Position numbers and translations under genes: made by a program | Shown: positions 1-6,737 of the stretch, piece after piece | How the letters are laid out: each line of letters opens with the position of its first letter | Numbering within the stretch: the first letter of the stretch is position 1 | Source of the DNA: Bacilli bacterium | GTDB lineage: Bacteria > Bacillota_I > Bacilli_A > RFN20 > CAG-826 | DNA: 64,000 nucleotides | Direction: 5' to 3' | Assembly: GCA_900767605.1 (NCBI GenBank) | Contig: CAAFZT010000015.1 | Location: 1-64,000 of the forward strand | The notes under the pieces: model-generated | What the model was told of the DNA's origin: nothing | What the model saw: the letters and a program-made list of their open reading frames with translations, nothing else | Databases searched by the model: none

Positions 1-53
1 CCGAGGACTGCGAAAAAATCTTGACGGAAGAAATCCTGCCTCAACTCGACTGA
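1..53 (+). CDS. 3' end of an upstream gene, partial
   Basis: An open frame enters from the left edge (first full codon at 3) and encodes EDCEKILTEEILPQLD before TGA at 51-53. Only 16 residues are visible, so the product cannot be named. A rho-independent terminator follows directly, which supports this being the real end of a gene on this strand rather than a chance frame. Confidence 0.55.
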   Translation, partial: EDCEKILTEEILPQLD

Positions 54-63
54 TTCGAAACGG

Positions 64-90
64 GGAGGCCCCCAAAACGGGCCTCCTTTT
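64..90 (+). terminator. Rho-independent terminator of the upstream gene
   Basis: Perfect 8-bp stem GGAGGCCC (64-71) / GGGCCTCC (79-86), 7-nt loop, then TTTT (87-90). It separates the partial upstream gene from the hydrogenase-sensor operon. Confidence 0.85.
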
Positions 91-108
91 GCCTTATAAG
101 GAGGGAAG

Positions 109-1779
109 ATGGACTACCCATTACGAAGCTTAAAATCGGATTGCAGAACCTGTTATAAATGCATCCGTCATTGCCCCGTGAAGGCAATATCCTTTCACGA
201 TGGGCAAGCCCATATCGAACAATCCGAATGCCTTTATTGCGGATGCTGCTACGAGACTTGTCCTAGCCACGCGAAAGTGATCCGCGACGATAAGCCGCGC
301 CTTGAAGCACTCCTAAAAGAAGGAGAATGCTACGCTTCAATCGCCCCAAGCTTCCGGGCCGCTTTCCCTCACGTTAGCTTTGCTTCCCTTCAAAGCGCGT
401 TACGTCAACTAGGCTTTCAAGACGCCGAAGAAACTTCTCGAGGAGCCCGGTTTGTTTCCAAAGCCTACAAAGAAATTCTAGCGAACTACGACGTTTTGCT
501 TTCTTCGGCCTGTCCTTCCGTTAATTTGTTGCTAGAACGTCATTATGCGGATTTATTGCCCTGCCTTGCTCCCGTTTTTACGCCTCTAGAAGCCCATTGC
601 CTGGATATCAAAAAACGTCATCCGAAGGCCAAAACGATTTTCTTTGGCCCCTGCATCGCCAAAAAGGAAGAAGCGGACCGTCAAAACAATTCCTTGGATT
701 TGGCTTTGACCTTCTTGGATTTAGAAGCCCTTCTTCAAGAAAATCATCTTGTTCTACAAGAGGAGCAAGAACCCCAAGGGCCCTTAGAAAGACTTTATCC
801 GGAAGAAGGGGGAATCCTTGTCACGATGCAAAAAGAAGAGCCTGGATATCGTTATCTTGCCTTATCGGGAGTGGATACGATCATCGAGGCGTTAGAAGAA
901 ATCCGCGCGGGGAAACTTCATCATGTTTTCCTAGAACTTTCCGCTTGTCGCGGGTCCTGTCTTAATGGCCCCGCGATGCCAAATCGTAAAGCGGGGACCG
1001 TAGAATCTAAAATCCTTTTAGAAGAATTTGGCGGACAGGGCCATTTCGATTCTAAGGAATATAGAGCAAAGGATATAAGAAAAGATTTTAATGGCTTCCA
1101 TGGCCATAAACCTTCTTTTAGTGAAAACCAAATCCAAGAAGTTTTGGAACGAATGGGGAAACATAATAAGCAAGATGAGCTCAATTGCGCCTGCTGCGGG
1201 TATTCTTCTTGCCGGGAAAAAGCAATCGCCGTCCTCGAAGGCAAAGCCCAGGTAGAGATGTGCCTTCCTTATTTGATGGAAAAAGCCAAAAGCGTCTCCG
1301 CCCATATTTACGAAAATTCTCCTAACGGCATCTTAACCGCCTCCAAGGAATGGAAGATTGAACTCGCTAACCAAGCCGCGGAGAAGCTATTTGGTATCTC
1401 CAAGGAAACGATGCTAGGAAAAGATCTTTCCGAACTGATCCCGATGGAACTCATCGCCGACGCGGTAGAAAAAGGAAAAGCCGAAAACAAGAAAATGAAT
1501 CTTGAATCGGGGAAAGTCGTCGAAGCGACCGTCTTGTTCTCCGAAAAATATGGAACTTTAATGGCGATTCTCCACGACCGCACGGAACGCGAGGCGGAGC
1601 ATCAAGCCAATTTAAAACGAAGAAAAGAAGCCACAAGCCTTGCCAACGAAGTCATCGAGAAAAATATGGCCGCGGTTCAACAAATCGCCCAATTGCTCGG
1701 AGAATCCGCCGCAGAAACTAAAATCGCCTTAACCCGTCTAGAAGCTTCCCTCTCCCCCGAGGAGGACCATGGAAAATAA
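109..1779 (+). CDS. Sensory-type [FeFe] hydrogenase with PAS domain (HydS-like)
   Basis: 556 aa. Residues 12-51 form a two-cluster ferredoxin domain (CxxCxxCxxxC at 12-22 and CxxCxxCxxxC at 41-51). Residues 75-290 are the hydrogenase H-cluster domain with reduced loops: L1 SSACP (132-136), L2 PCIAKK (181-186), L3 ACRGSC (279-284). The proton-transfer Cys of canonical TSCCP is Ala, as described for sensory (group C) hydrogenases. A four-Cys FeS motif follows (C360, C363, C368, C385), then a PAS domain (about 400-490) and a helical tail. Start ATG has the ribosome site AAGGAGGG. The 3' end overlaps the phosphatase gene by 11 nt, so the two are probably translationally coupled. By family it should bind H2 or redox signals in the cytoplasm and pass them on; catalytic H2 turnover is unlikely to be its main job. 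The exact subgroup is inferred. Confidence 0.85.
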   Translation: MDYPLRSLKSDCRTCYKCIRHCPVKAISFHDGQAHIEQSECLYCGCCYETCPSHAKVIRDDKPRLEALLKEGECYASIAPSFRAAFPHVSFASLQSALRQLGFQDAEETSRGARFVSKAYKEILANYDVLLSSACPSVNLLLERHYADLLPCLAPVFTPLEAHCLDIKKRHPKAKTIFFGPCIAKKEEADRQNNSLDLALTFLDLEALLQENHLVLQEEQEPQGPLERLYPEEGGILVTMQKEEPGYRYLALSGVDTIIEALEEIRAGKLHHVFLELSACRGSCLNGPAMPNRKAGTVESKILLEEFGGQGHFDSKEYRAKDIRKDFNGFHGHKPSFSENQIQEVLERMGKHNKQDELNCACCGYSSCREKAIAVLEGKAQVEMCLPYLMEKAKSVSAHIYENSPNGILTASKEWKIELANQAAEKLFGISKETMLGKDLSELIPMELIADAVEKGKAENKKMNLESGKVVEATVLFSEKYGTLMAILHDRTEREAEHQANLKRRKEATSLANEVIEKNMAAVQQIAQLLGESAAETKIALTRLEASLSPEEDHGK

Positions 1780-2947
1780 CGCCTCCCTTTTAGAATGGGG
1801 ATATTTAAGCCTGAACCATAAAGGGGAAGAGCTTTGTGGGGATCACGTCGCTTCGGCCAAATCCGAGGACGGGGCTTTGACGTTAGTTTTAGCCGATGGA
1901 TTAGGAAGCGGAGTCATCGCTTCCATTTTATCGACCCTTACTTCTACGATGCTTTCGCGAATGATTGAAGAAGGAATCCCGATGGAAGAAGCCGTCGCAA
2001 CGCTAGTCCGCACCCTACCTGTAGCTAAAGACCGCGGGGGTGTAGCGTATTGCACGTTCGACGTTCTACGCGTCGAGAAAGATTTTTCCGCCACTCTCTA
2101 TTGCTTTGATAATCCCGAACCGATTGTTTTACGGAAAGGAAAAGCAAGAAACATCGAATGGAAATCCTTAAATTTAGAAGGAAAATCCGTCGCGTTTGCT
2201 TCCTTTTATTTGGACATCGAAGACGAAGTGACCCTCTTTACGGATGGGGCGGTTTATGCTGGAGTCGGAGAGACGTTAAATTTTGGTTGGGGAAGAGGAG
2301 AAATCAAAGAATACCTCGAAGGACTTTGGAATCCGCTTACAAGCGCTAAAAACCGGGCAACGCTTCTTGTAGACCATTGCCGGCTTCTTTATAATTCGAG
2401 GCCGGGGGACGATGTGACGGCCTTGGTCCTCACTCGTCGCAAGACGAGCCCCCTGAACATTTGGGTAGGTCCGCCCCAAAAGAAAGAAGACGACGAAAAG
2501 TTGCTGAAGGAATTCTTCTCTCTTCCCGGGCCACATGTAGTCTGCGGAGGGACAAGCGCGACTATCGTCGCCAAATACCTCGGCAAAGAAGTCCTTGGGA
2601 ATTTGGATTATGAAGACCCGGAAGTCCCGCCGACTTCGCAAATTGAAGGGGTAGACCTCGTCACCGAAGGGATCATCACCTTGAACAAGGTTCTAGAAAT
2701 CCTTCAAGACTACAAGGGGAAGAACGAACTCTATTTTGAATGGAGCTTCCGTCAAGATGGAGCCTCGCGCCTTTCTAGGATGTTAATCGAAGAAGCCACC
2801 TCCATCCATTTCCGGGTGGGGTGCGCGATGAACCCCGCCCATCAGGATTCCCCCTCGCTCAACATCAAAATGAAAATGTTCGTCATCTCTTCCCTTGCCG
2901 AGGAATTGCGTTCCCTCTGGAAGGAAGTAGAAGTTCTTTATTATTAA
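1769..2947 (+). CDS. SpoIIE/PP2C-family serine phosphatase
   Basis: 392 aa. The N-terminal 220 residues are a PPM-type phosphatase domain with metal-binding motifs CGDH (D25), LADGLGSG (D43), TDGAVYAG and the GDD of RPGDDVTALVL. The C-terminal 160 residues are not recognised. PPM enzymes remove phosphate from Ser/Thr of partner proteins using Mn/Mg. The gene overlaps the sensory hydrogenase gene by 11 nt and lies 13 nt before a group B hydrogenase gene. Phosphatase genes next to PAS-bearing [FeFe] hydrogenases are a known arrangement in anaerobic Firmicutes, so it is likely the output partner of the sensor. The substrate is unknown, and no anti-anti-sigma factor or kinase gene is nearby. Confidence 0.85.
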   Translation: MENNASLLEWGYLSLNHKGEELCGDHVASAKSEDGALTLVLADGLGSGVIASILSTLTSTMLSRMIEEGIPMEEAVATLVRTLPVAKDRGGVAYCTFDVLRVEKDFSATLYCFDNPEPIVLRKGKARNIEWKSLNLEGKSVAFASFYLDIEDEVTLFTDGAVYAGVGETLNFGWGRGEIKEYLEGLWNPLTSAKNRATLLVDHCRLLYNSRPGDDVTALVLTRRKTSPLNIWVGPPQKKEDDEKLLKEFFSLPGPHVVCGGTSATIVAKYLGKEVLGNLDYEDPEVPPTSQIEGVDLVTEGIITLNKVLEILQDYKGKNELYFEWSFRQDGASRLSRMLIEEATSIHFRVGCAMNPAHQDSPSLNIKMKMFVISSLAEELRSLWKEVEVLYY

Positions 2948-2960
2948 GGAGTCGTTTGTT

Positions 2961-4424
2961 ATGGCTATTGAAAATCGATTTGATACCCTCGTTCAGGAGC
3001 TGAAATGGAAGGTTTTGACCGCGATTGCCCGGGGATATTGGGATGGGAATTTAAGCCCCGAAGAAATCGACGCGATCCCTTATTCCATTTCCCCGGGCCC
3101 GAAAGCCACGATGCGTTGCTGCATCTATAAGGAAAGAGAAATTGTCCGGGAACGCATTAAAATCGCCCTAGGCGGCGATTCAAAAAACGCGAATTTATTG
3201 GAAGTGATTGAGCCCGCCTGCGACCAATGCCCTTTTGGCGGCATCACCGTCACCGATTTATGCCGCGGCTGTTTGGCCCATCGCTGTGCCCAAGCCTGCC
3301 ACCGCAACGCGATTAGTTTTGGCTCCGACTTGCGCTGCCGCATCGATAAGAACCTTTGCGTCAACTGCGGGCTCTGTGCGAAAGCCTGCCAATTCGGCGC
3401 GATTGTCAACAACAAACGCCCCTGCGAATCCGCCTGCAAAGTCAACGCGATCCATCCTGACGTTAACGGCATCACTCAAATCGACGAAGAAAAATGCGTC
3501 CGTTGCGGACAATGCTCCTACGCCTGTCCTTTTGGCGCCATCATGGATAAATCCTTCATCACGAAGGCTATCGATATCATCCGTGGTGCGGAAGGAGGCA
3601 AGAACTACAAGGTCTATATGATTGTGGCTCCTAGCATCGCCAGCCAGCTTCGCTTTGTAAAACTCGGCCAGGTGGTCACGGGAATCAAAAAACTTGGAGT
3701 TCAAGACGTGGTGGAAGCCGCTTTGGGCGCGGATATCGTCGCGATGAATGAAGCAAGAGATTTAGCGGAAGAAGGAATGTGCACCTCCTCTTGCTGCCCC
3801 GCCTTTGTCATGTACGTCAAAAAAGCCTTCCCCGAACTTGAGGACAAGGTTTCCAAAAACCTCTCTCCAATGGCGGCAATTGCCCGTTATATCAAGAAAA
3901 ACGACCCCACGGCGAAAACCATCTTCGCGGGTCCTTGCATTGCCAAAAAGATGGAAGTCACCCGTCCGGATAGCGCTCCCTACATCGATTGCGTCGTCAC
4001 TTTCGAAGAGCTTCAAGCATTGCTAGATAGCCGCGACATCCATCTCAAAGAATTGGAAGAAACGCCTCTAGACAACGCTTCCTATTTTGGGCGAATCTTT
4101 GCTCGTAGCGGCGGACTTTCTGAAGCGGTTGCCGAAGCCTTGAAAGAGCAAAATATCAATTTTGAAGTAAAGCCGTTTGCTTGCTCGGGACTCGACCAAT
4201 GCAAAGTGGCTTTGACCCAGGCCAAATCAGGCCGTTTGATGGGGAATTTCATCGAAGGGATGGCTTGCCCGGGCGGCTGCATCGGCGGACCGGCGTGCTT
4301 AACCCACGAACTTCGTGCCCCGGCGGATGTCGATAAATACGGAAAATTGTCCTTAGAAACCTCCATCCAAGGCGCGGTCGATTCCATCATGGCCGATCCC
4401 AAAATTGCCTCGACAAAAGAATAA
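2961..4424 (+). CDS. [FeFe] hydrogenase, group B type
   Basis: 487 aa cytoplasmic iron-sulfur protein. Cys-rich N-terminus (C87, C90, C101, C104, C109, C113), then ferredoxin clusters around 133-143 and 179-189, then the catalytic domain: L1 TSSCCPAF (275-282), L2 PCIAKK (325-330), L3 ACPGGC (435-440). The L1 Cys pair and all H-cluster ligands are present, so unlike the first gene of the operon this one could be catalytic. Group B enzymes are widespread in anaerobic Firmicutes and are thought to use ferredoxin, but few have been studied. Ribosome site AAGGAG at 2947-2952, ATG at 2961. It is the third and last gene of an operon with the sensory hydrogenase and PP2C phosphatase, and a terminator follows. 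Confidence 0.85.
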   Translation: MAIENRFDTLVQELKWKVLTAIARGYWDGNLSPEEIDAIPYSISPGPKATMRCCIYKEREIVRERIKIALGGDSKNANLLEVIEPACDQCPFGGITVTDLCRGCLAHRCAQACHRNAISFGSDLRCRIDKNLCVNCGLCAKACQFGAIVNNKRPCESACKVNAIHPDVNGITQIDEEKCVRCGQCSYACPFGAIMDKSFITKAIDIIRGAEGGKNYKVYMIVAPSIASQLRFVKLGQVVTGIKKLGVQDVVEAALGADIVAMNEARDLAEEGMCTSSCCPAFVMYVKKAFPELEDKVSKNLSPMAAIARYIKKNDPTAKTIFAGPCIAKKMEVTRPDSAPYIDCVVTFEELQALLDSRDIHLKELEETPLDNASYFGRIFARSGGLSEAVAEALKEQNINFEVKPFACSGLDQCKVALTQAKSGRLMGNFIEGMACPGGCIGGPACLTHELRAPADVDKYGKLSLETSIQGAVDSIMADPKIASTKE

Positions 4425-4442
4425 GGTGTCTTGTGCCTTCCG

Positions 4443-4469
4443 CCCGCGTAAGTCGCGGGTTTTTCTTTT
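4443..4469 (+). terminator. Terminator after the hydrogenase-sensor operon
   Basis: Stem CCCGCG (4443-4448) / CGCGGG (4454-4459), loop TAAGT, followed by TTTTTCTTTT (4460-4469). Confidence 0.85.
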
Positions 4470-4501
4470 ACCGCGAAAGCCAATTGGTTGATTTTATAGG
4501 C

Positions 4502-4541
4502 TAGAATAGAAAAATGCATATAGTTGCAAAAATCTATTCTA
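4502..4541. repeat. 40-nt interrupted palindrome, copy 1 (upstream of ATPase gene)
   Basis: Outer arms TAGAATAGA / TCTATTCTA pair perfectly (one more pair with flanking C/G at 4501/4542). Inside lie opposed A4 tracts and a TGCA/TGCA inner stem. The left arm contains TAGAAT, a possible -10 box. It starts 73 nt before copy 2. Confidence 0.85.
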
Positions 4542-4574
4542 GATCCTTTTTCTTTGAAACTATTTGGTCTAAGA

Positions 4575-4614
4575 TAAAATAGAAAAATGCATATGGATGC
4601 AAAAATCTATTTTA
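4575..4614. repeat. 40-nt interrupted palindrome, copy 2 (abuts the ATPase ribosome site)
   Basis: Same layout as copy 1, but the outer arms read TAAAATAGA / TCTATTTTA: a G-to-A change on the left is matched by C-to-T on the right, so pairing is kept. The right arm ends on the first base of the AGGAG ribosome site (4614-4618). The left arm contains TAAAAT, preceded by TTGAAA at 4554-4559 (15-nt spacing), so the site could be both promoter and operator. Confidence 0.85.
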
Positions 4615-4624
4615 GGAGTCGAAT

Positions 4625-5920
4625 ATGGAAAGAAACTTCTATTTAAATAAGCTCATTGAAAAAGAACATAATGGAATGATCAAAGTCATTACAGGCATAC
4701 GTCGATGCGGAAAATCCTATCTTTTAAATACCTTATTTTATAACCATCTTCTTTCGAAAGGGGTGCCTGAAAATCACATTATTCGCTTTGCCTTTGACTC
4801 GGCTTCCGATTTAGAAAAGATGGGGGAAATCTTCGTGGATATGGGGAAGGAAAATCGAGGCGCGGATCCTAAAAAATTCCTTTCTTACATGAAACAAAGA
4901 ATATCTGACGACGGCACCTATTATTTATTGCTGGACGAAGTGCAATTATTGGATGGCTTCGAATATGTTTTGAATGGGTATTTGCGCGAACCCAACCTCG
5001 ATATCTATGTGACGGGAAGTAACGCGAAATTTCTCTCACAAGATATCATCACCGAATTCGCGGGAAGGGGAGACGCCATCCATATGTATCCTTTGAGCTT
5101 TGCGGAATTCATGACGGCTTATTCGGGAGACCGTTATGCGGGCTTGACGGAATACATGCTTTACGGCGGCCTTCCTCTTGTCGTTTTAAAGAAAAACGAG
5201 GATGAAAAAGCCTCGATGCTAGAAACGCTGTTCCAGGAGATTTATCTTCGAGACATTTATTTACGGCACAACGTTAAAAACCAAGATGAACTCGAAGATT
5301 TGTTAAACGTAATTTCTTCTAGCATTGGTTCATTGACCAATCCGGAGAAACTCAAAAAAACGTTCCAAAGCAGGAAAAAATCCAAGATTACCTCCGCGAC
5401 GATTAAGAAGTACCTCGGGTATTTGGAGGATAGCTTTCTTGTCGAATCCGCCGCCCGTTACGACATCAAGGGAAAGGGGTACATCGAAACGCCGAAAAAA
5501 TATTATTTCTCCGACTTGGGACTCCGAAATGCTAGACTAAATTTCCGTCAATTCGAAGAGAACCGCGCGATGGAAAACGTGATTTACAATGAACTCAAAA
5601 TGCGGGGATATCACGTGGATGTAGGGGTGAATTTCGTTTCGGAAAAAGATGCTAATGGAAAACAAATCCGAAAGGCGCTAGAAGTCGATTTTGTCTGCAA
5701 TATGGGCTCGAAACGTTATTACATTCAATCGGCTTACTCGATTCCTAGTGAAGAAAAGCGAAATCAAGAAACCCGACCCTTAAGGAAAATCGATGATTCC
5801 TTTGCCAAATTGATCATCACCAAAGAGCCGGTTATACCTCGATATGACGAATATGGAATTCTTACGATGAGCATTTATGATTTTCTTTTAAACCCCGATA
5901 GTTTGGGTAAACTAGGATAA
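4625..5920 (+). CDS. AAA-family ATP-binding protein with DUF4143 domain
   Basis: 431 aa. N-terminal P-loop ATPase: Walker A GIRRCGKS (24-31), Walker B YYLLLDEV (99-106), sensor VTGSN (129-133). The C-terminal half matches the DUF4143 part of these proteins, often described as nuclease-like; catalytic residues cannot be assigned by eye. Such genes occur in many variable copies in gut Bacteroidota and Bacillota, and their cellular role is not established. Ribosome site AGGAG lies 6 nt before the ATG. The gene stands alone between two hydrogenase operons and is bracketed by 40-nt palindromes (two before, one 4 nt after the stop), which suggests a self-contained cassette that may have inserted here. 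Function beyond ATP binding is unknown. Confidence 0.85.
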   Translation: MERNFYLNKLIEKEHNGMIKVITGIRRCGKSYLLNTLFYNHLLSKGVPENHIIRFAFDSASDLEKMGEIFVDMGKENRGADPKKFLSYMKQRISDDGTYYLLLDEVQLLDGFEYVLNGYLREPNLDIYVTGSNAKFLSQDIITEFAGRGDAIHMYPLSFAEFMTAYSGDRYAGLTEYMLYGGLPLVVLKKNEDEKASMLETLFQEIYLRDIYLRHNVKNQDELEDLLNVISSSIGSLTNPEKLKKTFQSRKKSKITSATIKKYLGYLEDSFLVESAARYDIKGKGYIETPKKYYFSDLGLRNARLNFRQFEENRAMENVIYNELKMRGYHVDVGVNFVSEKDANGKQIRKALEVDFVCNMGSKRYYIQSAYSIPSEEKRNQETRPLRKIDDSFAKLIITKEPVIPRYDEYGILTMSIYDFLLNPDSLGKLG

Positions 5921-5924
5921 TGTC

Positions 5925-5964
5925 TAGAATAGAAAAATGCATTTAGATGCAAAAATCTATTCTA
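5925..5964. repeat. 40-nt interrupted palindrome, copy 3 (downstream of ATPase gene)
   Basis: Arms TAGAATAGA / TCTATTCTA as in copy 1 (plus C/G at 5924/5965), with inner TGCA/TGCA. It begins 4 nt after the ATPase stop codon. It is in direct orientation with the two upstream copies, and only the central few bases differ. Confidence 0.85.
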
Positions 5965-5999
5965 GAAAATAAAAAGATTCGATGAATTCGGAAGATTGT

Positions 6000-6038
6000 A
6001 TGGGACTTTCAAATCCCATTCGTCTTACTTTTTTCTTT
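6000..6038 (+). terminator. Possible weak terminator after the ATPase cassette
   Basis: ATGGGA (6000-6005) / TCCCAT (6014-6019) with an 8-nt loop, then after 8 bases a T-rich stretch (6028-6038). The stem is short and the T-run is displaced, so this is tentative. Confidence 0.3.
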
Positions 6039-6072
6039 CTTATCCCTTCCTTAGAAAAGGGTAACATCATCA

Positions 6073-6157
6073 TTACCGATAAACTTAATTTCTGTTAACA
6101 AATAAAGGAAAAACATTCGATAATATCGGACTATTTCGGTTTATCGGTAATCGGTAA
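6073..6157. promoter_or_regulatory. Inverted and direct ATCGGTAA sites upstream of hydCBA
   Basis: TTACCGATAAAC (6073-6084) and GTTTATCGGTAA (6139-6150) form a perfect 12-bp inverted repeat 54 nt apart. A further ATCGGTAA follows at 6150-6157, sharing one base with the second arm. The sites end 8 nt before the proposed -35 of the hydrogenase operon. This layout fits an operator with two or three binding sites and possible DNA looping. The regulator is unknown; the sequence does not match the Rex consensus I know. Confidence 0.5.
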
Positions 6158-6164
6158 AAGTTCC

Positions 6165-6193
6165 TTTTCAATTGGGATATTGCCCTCTAAAAT
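6165..6193 (+). promoter_or_regulatory. Candidate promoter of hydCBA
   Basis: TTTTCA (6165-6170), 17-nt spacer, TAAAAT (6188-6193), about 50 nt upstream of the hydC start. The -35 is a partial match, so confidence is moderate. Confidence 0.45.
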
Positions 6194-6250
6194 ATCTCTT
6201 GTTGTAATGCAAACACGCCCGCGTGCAATACGCAGGAAGGAAAGGAAGAC

Positions 6251-6736
6251 ATGAAAATACGCTCCGAAGTCGTCAAGGACGTTCAAGCGATCTGCCGTTC
6301 GATGAAGGACGAGCCGAGTCCGCTGATGATGATTCTTTCGACCATTCAGAAAAAATATGGGTACATCCCCCTCGAAGTGCAGGAAATCATCTCCGAAGAA
6401 ATGGATATCCCCGTCGCCGAGATTTATGGCGTTGTGACGTTCTATTCGTTTTTCTCCCTCGCCCCAAAAGGCAAATACGTCATTGGAGTTTGCTTAGGCA
6501 CGGCTTGTTACGTCAAAGCGGCCCAAGACGTCTGCGACGAATTTGCCAAAGCCCTAGGCATTGGCCCGGGCGAAACGACCAAAGATGGTTTATTTACCTT
6601 AGAAGCCGTCCGTTGCATGGGCGCCTGCGCCCTTGCCCCGGCCTTATCGGTCAACGGCAAAGTCTATCCGAAGGTGACCCGCGAGCAAGTCAAGGGCATC
6701 CTCCAAGAATACCGTAAGAAAGAAGGAATGGCTTAA
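6251..6736 (+). CDS. hydC: NADH-linked [FeFe] hydrogenase gamma subunit (NuoE-like)
   Basis: 161 aa, NuoE/HndA family. A thioredoxin-like [2Fe-2S] domain has ligands C81, C86, C122 and C126 (CLGTAC ... CMGAC). By family it is the small electron-transfer subunit of the soluble NAD(H)-dependent hydrogenase. The ribosome site GGAAGGAAAGGAAG precedes the ATG. It is the first gene of the hydC-hydB-hydA operon; only 1 nt separates it from hydB. Symbols follow the Thermotoga HydABC scheme. Confidence 0.92.
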   Translation: MKIRSEVVKDVQAICRSMKDEPSPLMMILSTIQKKYGYIPLEVQEIISEEMDIPVAEIYGVVTFYSFFSLAPKGKYVIGVCLGTACYVKAAQDVCDEFAKALGIGPGETTKDGLFTLEAVRCMGACALAPALSVNGKVYPKVTREQVKGILQEYRKKEGMA

Positions 6737-6737
6737 T

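Noticed and set aside
3208..3621. Ala/Ser/Arg-rich ORF inside the group B hydrogenase gene
   Set aside because: A shadow frame of a high-GC Cys-rich region with no ribosome site; many similar shadows over hydA, hydB, groEL and nusA were dropped for the same reason.
5925..5964. Palindrome copy 3 as an ordinary terminator for the ATPase gene
   Set aside because: No T-run follows the stem, and the same sequence occurs twice upstream of the gene, so termination is not its main role.
6083..6102. Rex operator upstream of hydCBA
   Set aside because: GTTAACAA resembles half of the clostridial Rex site as I know it, but the other half (TTGTTAA at the right spacing) is absent.
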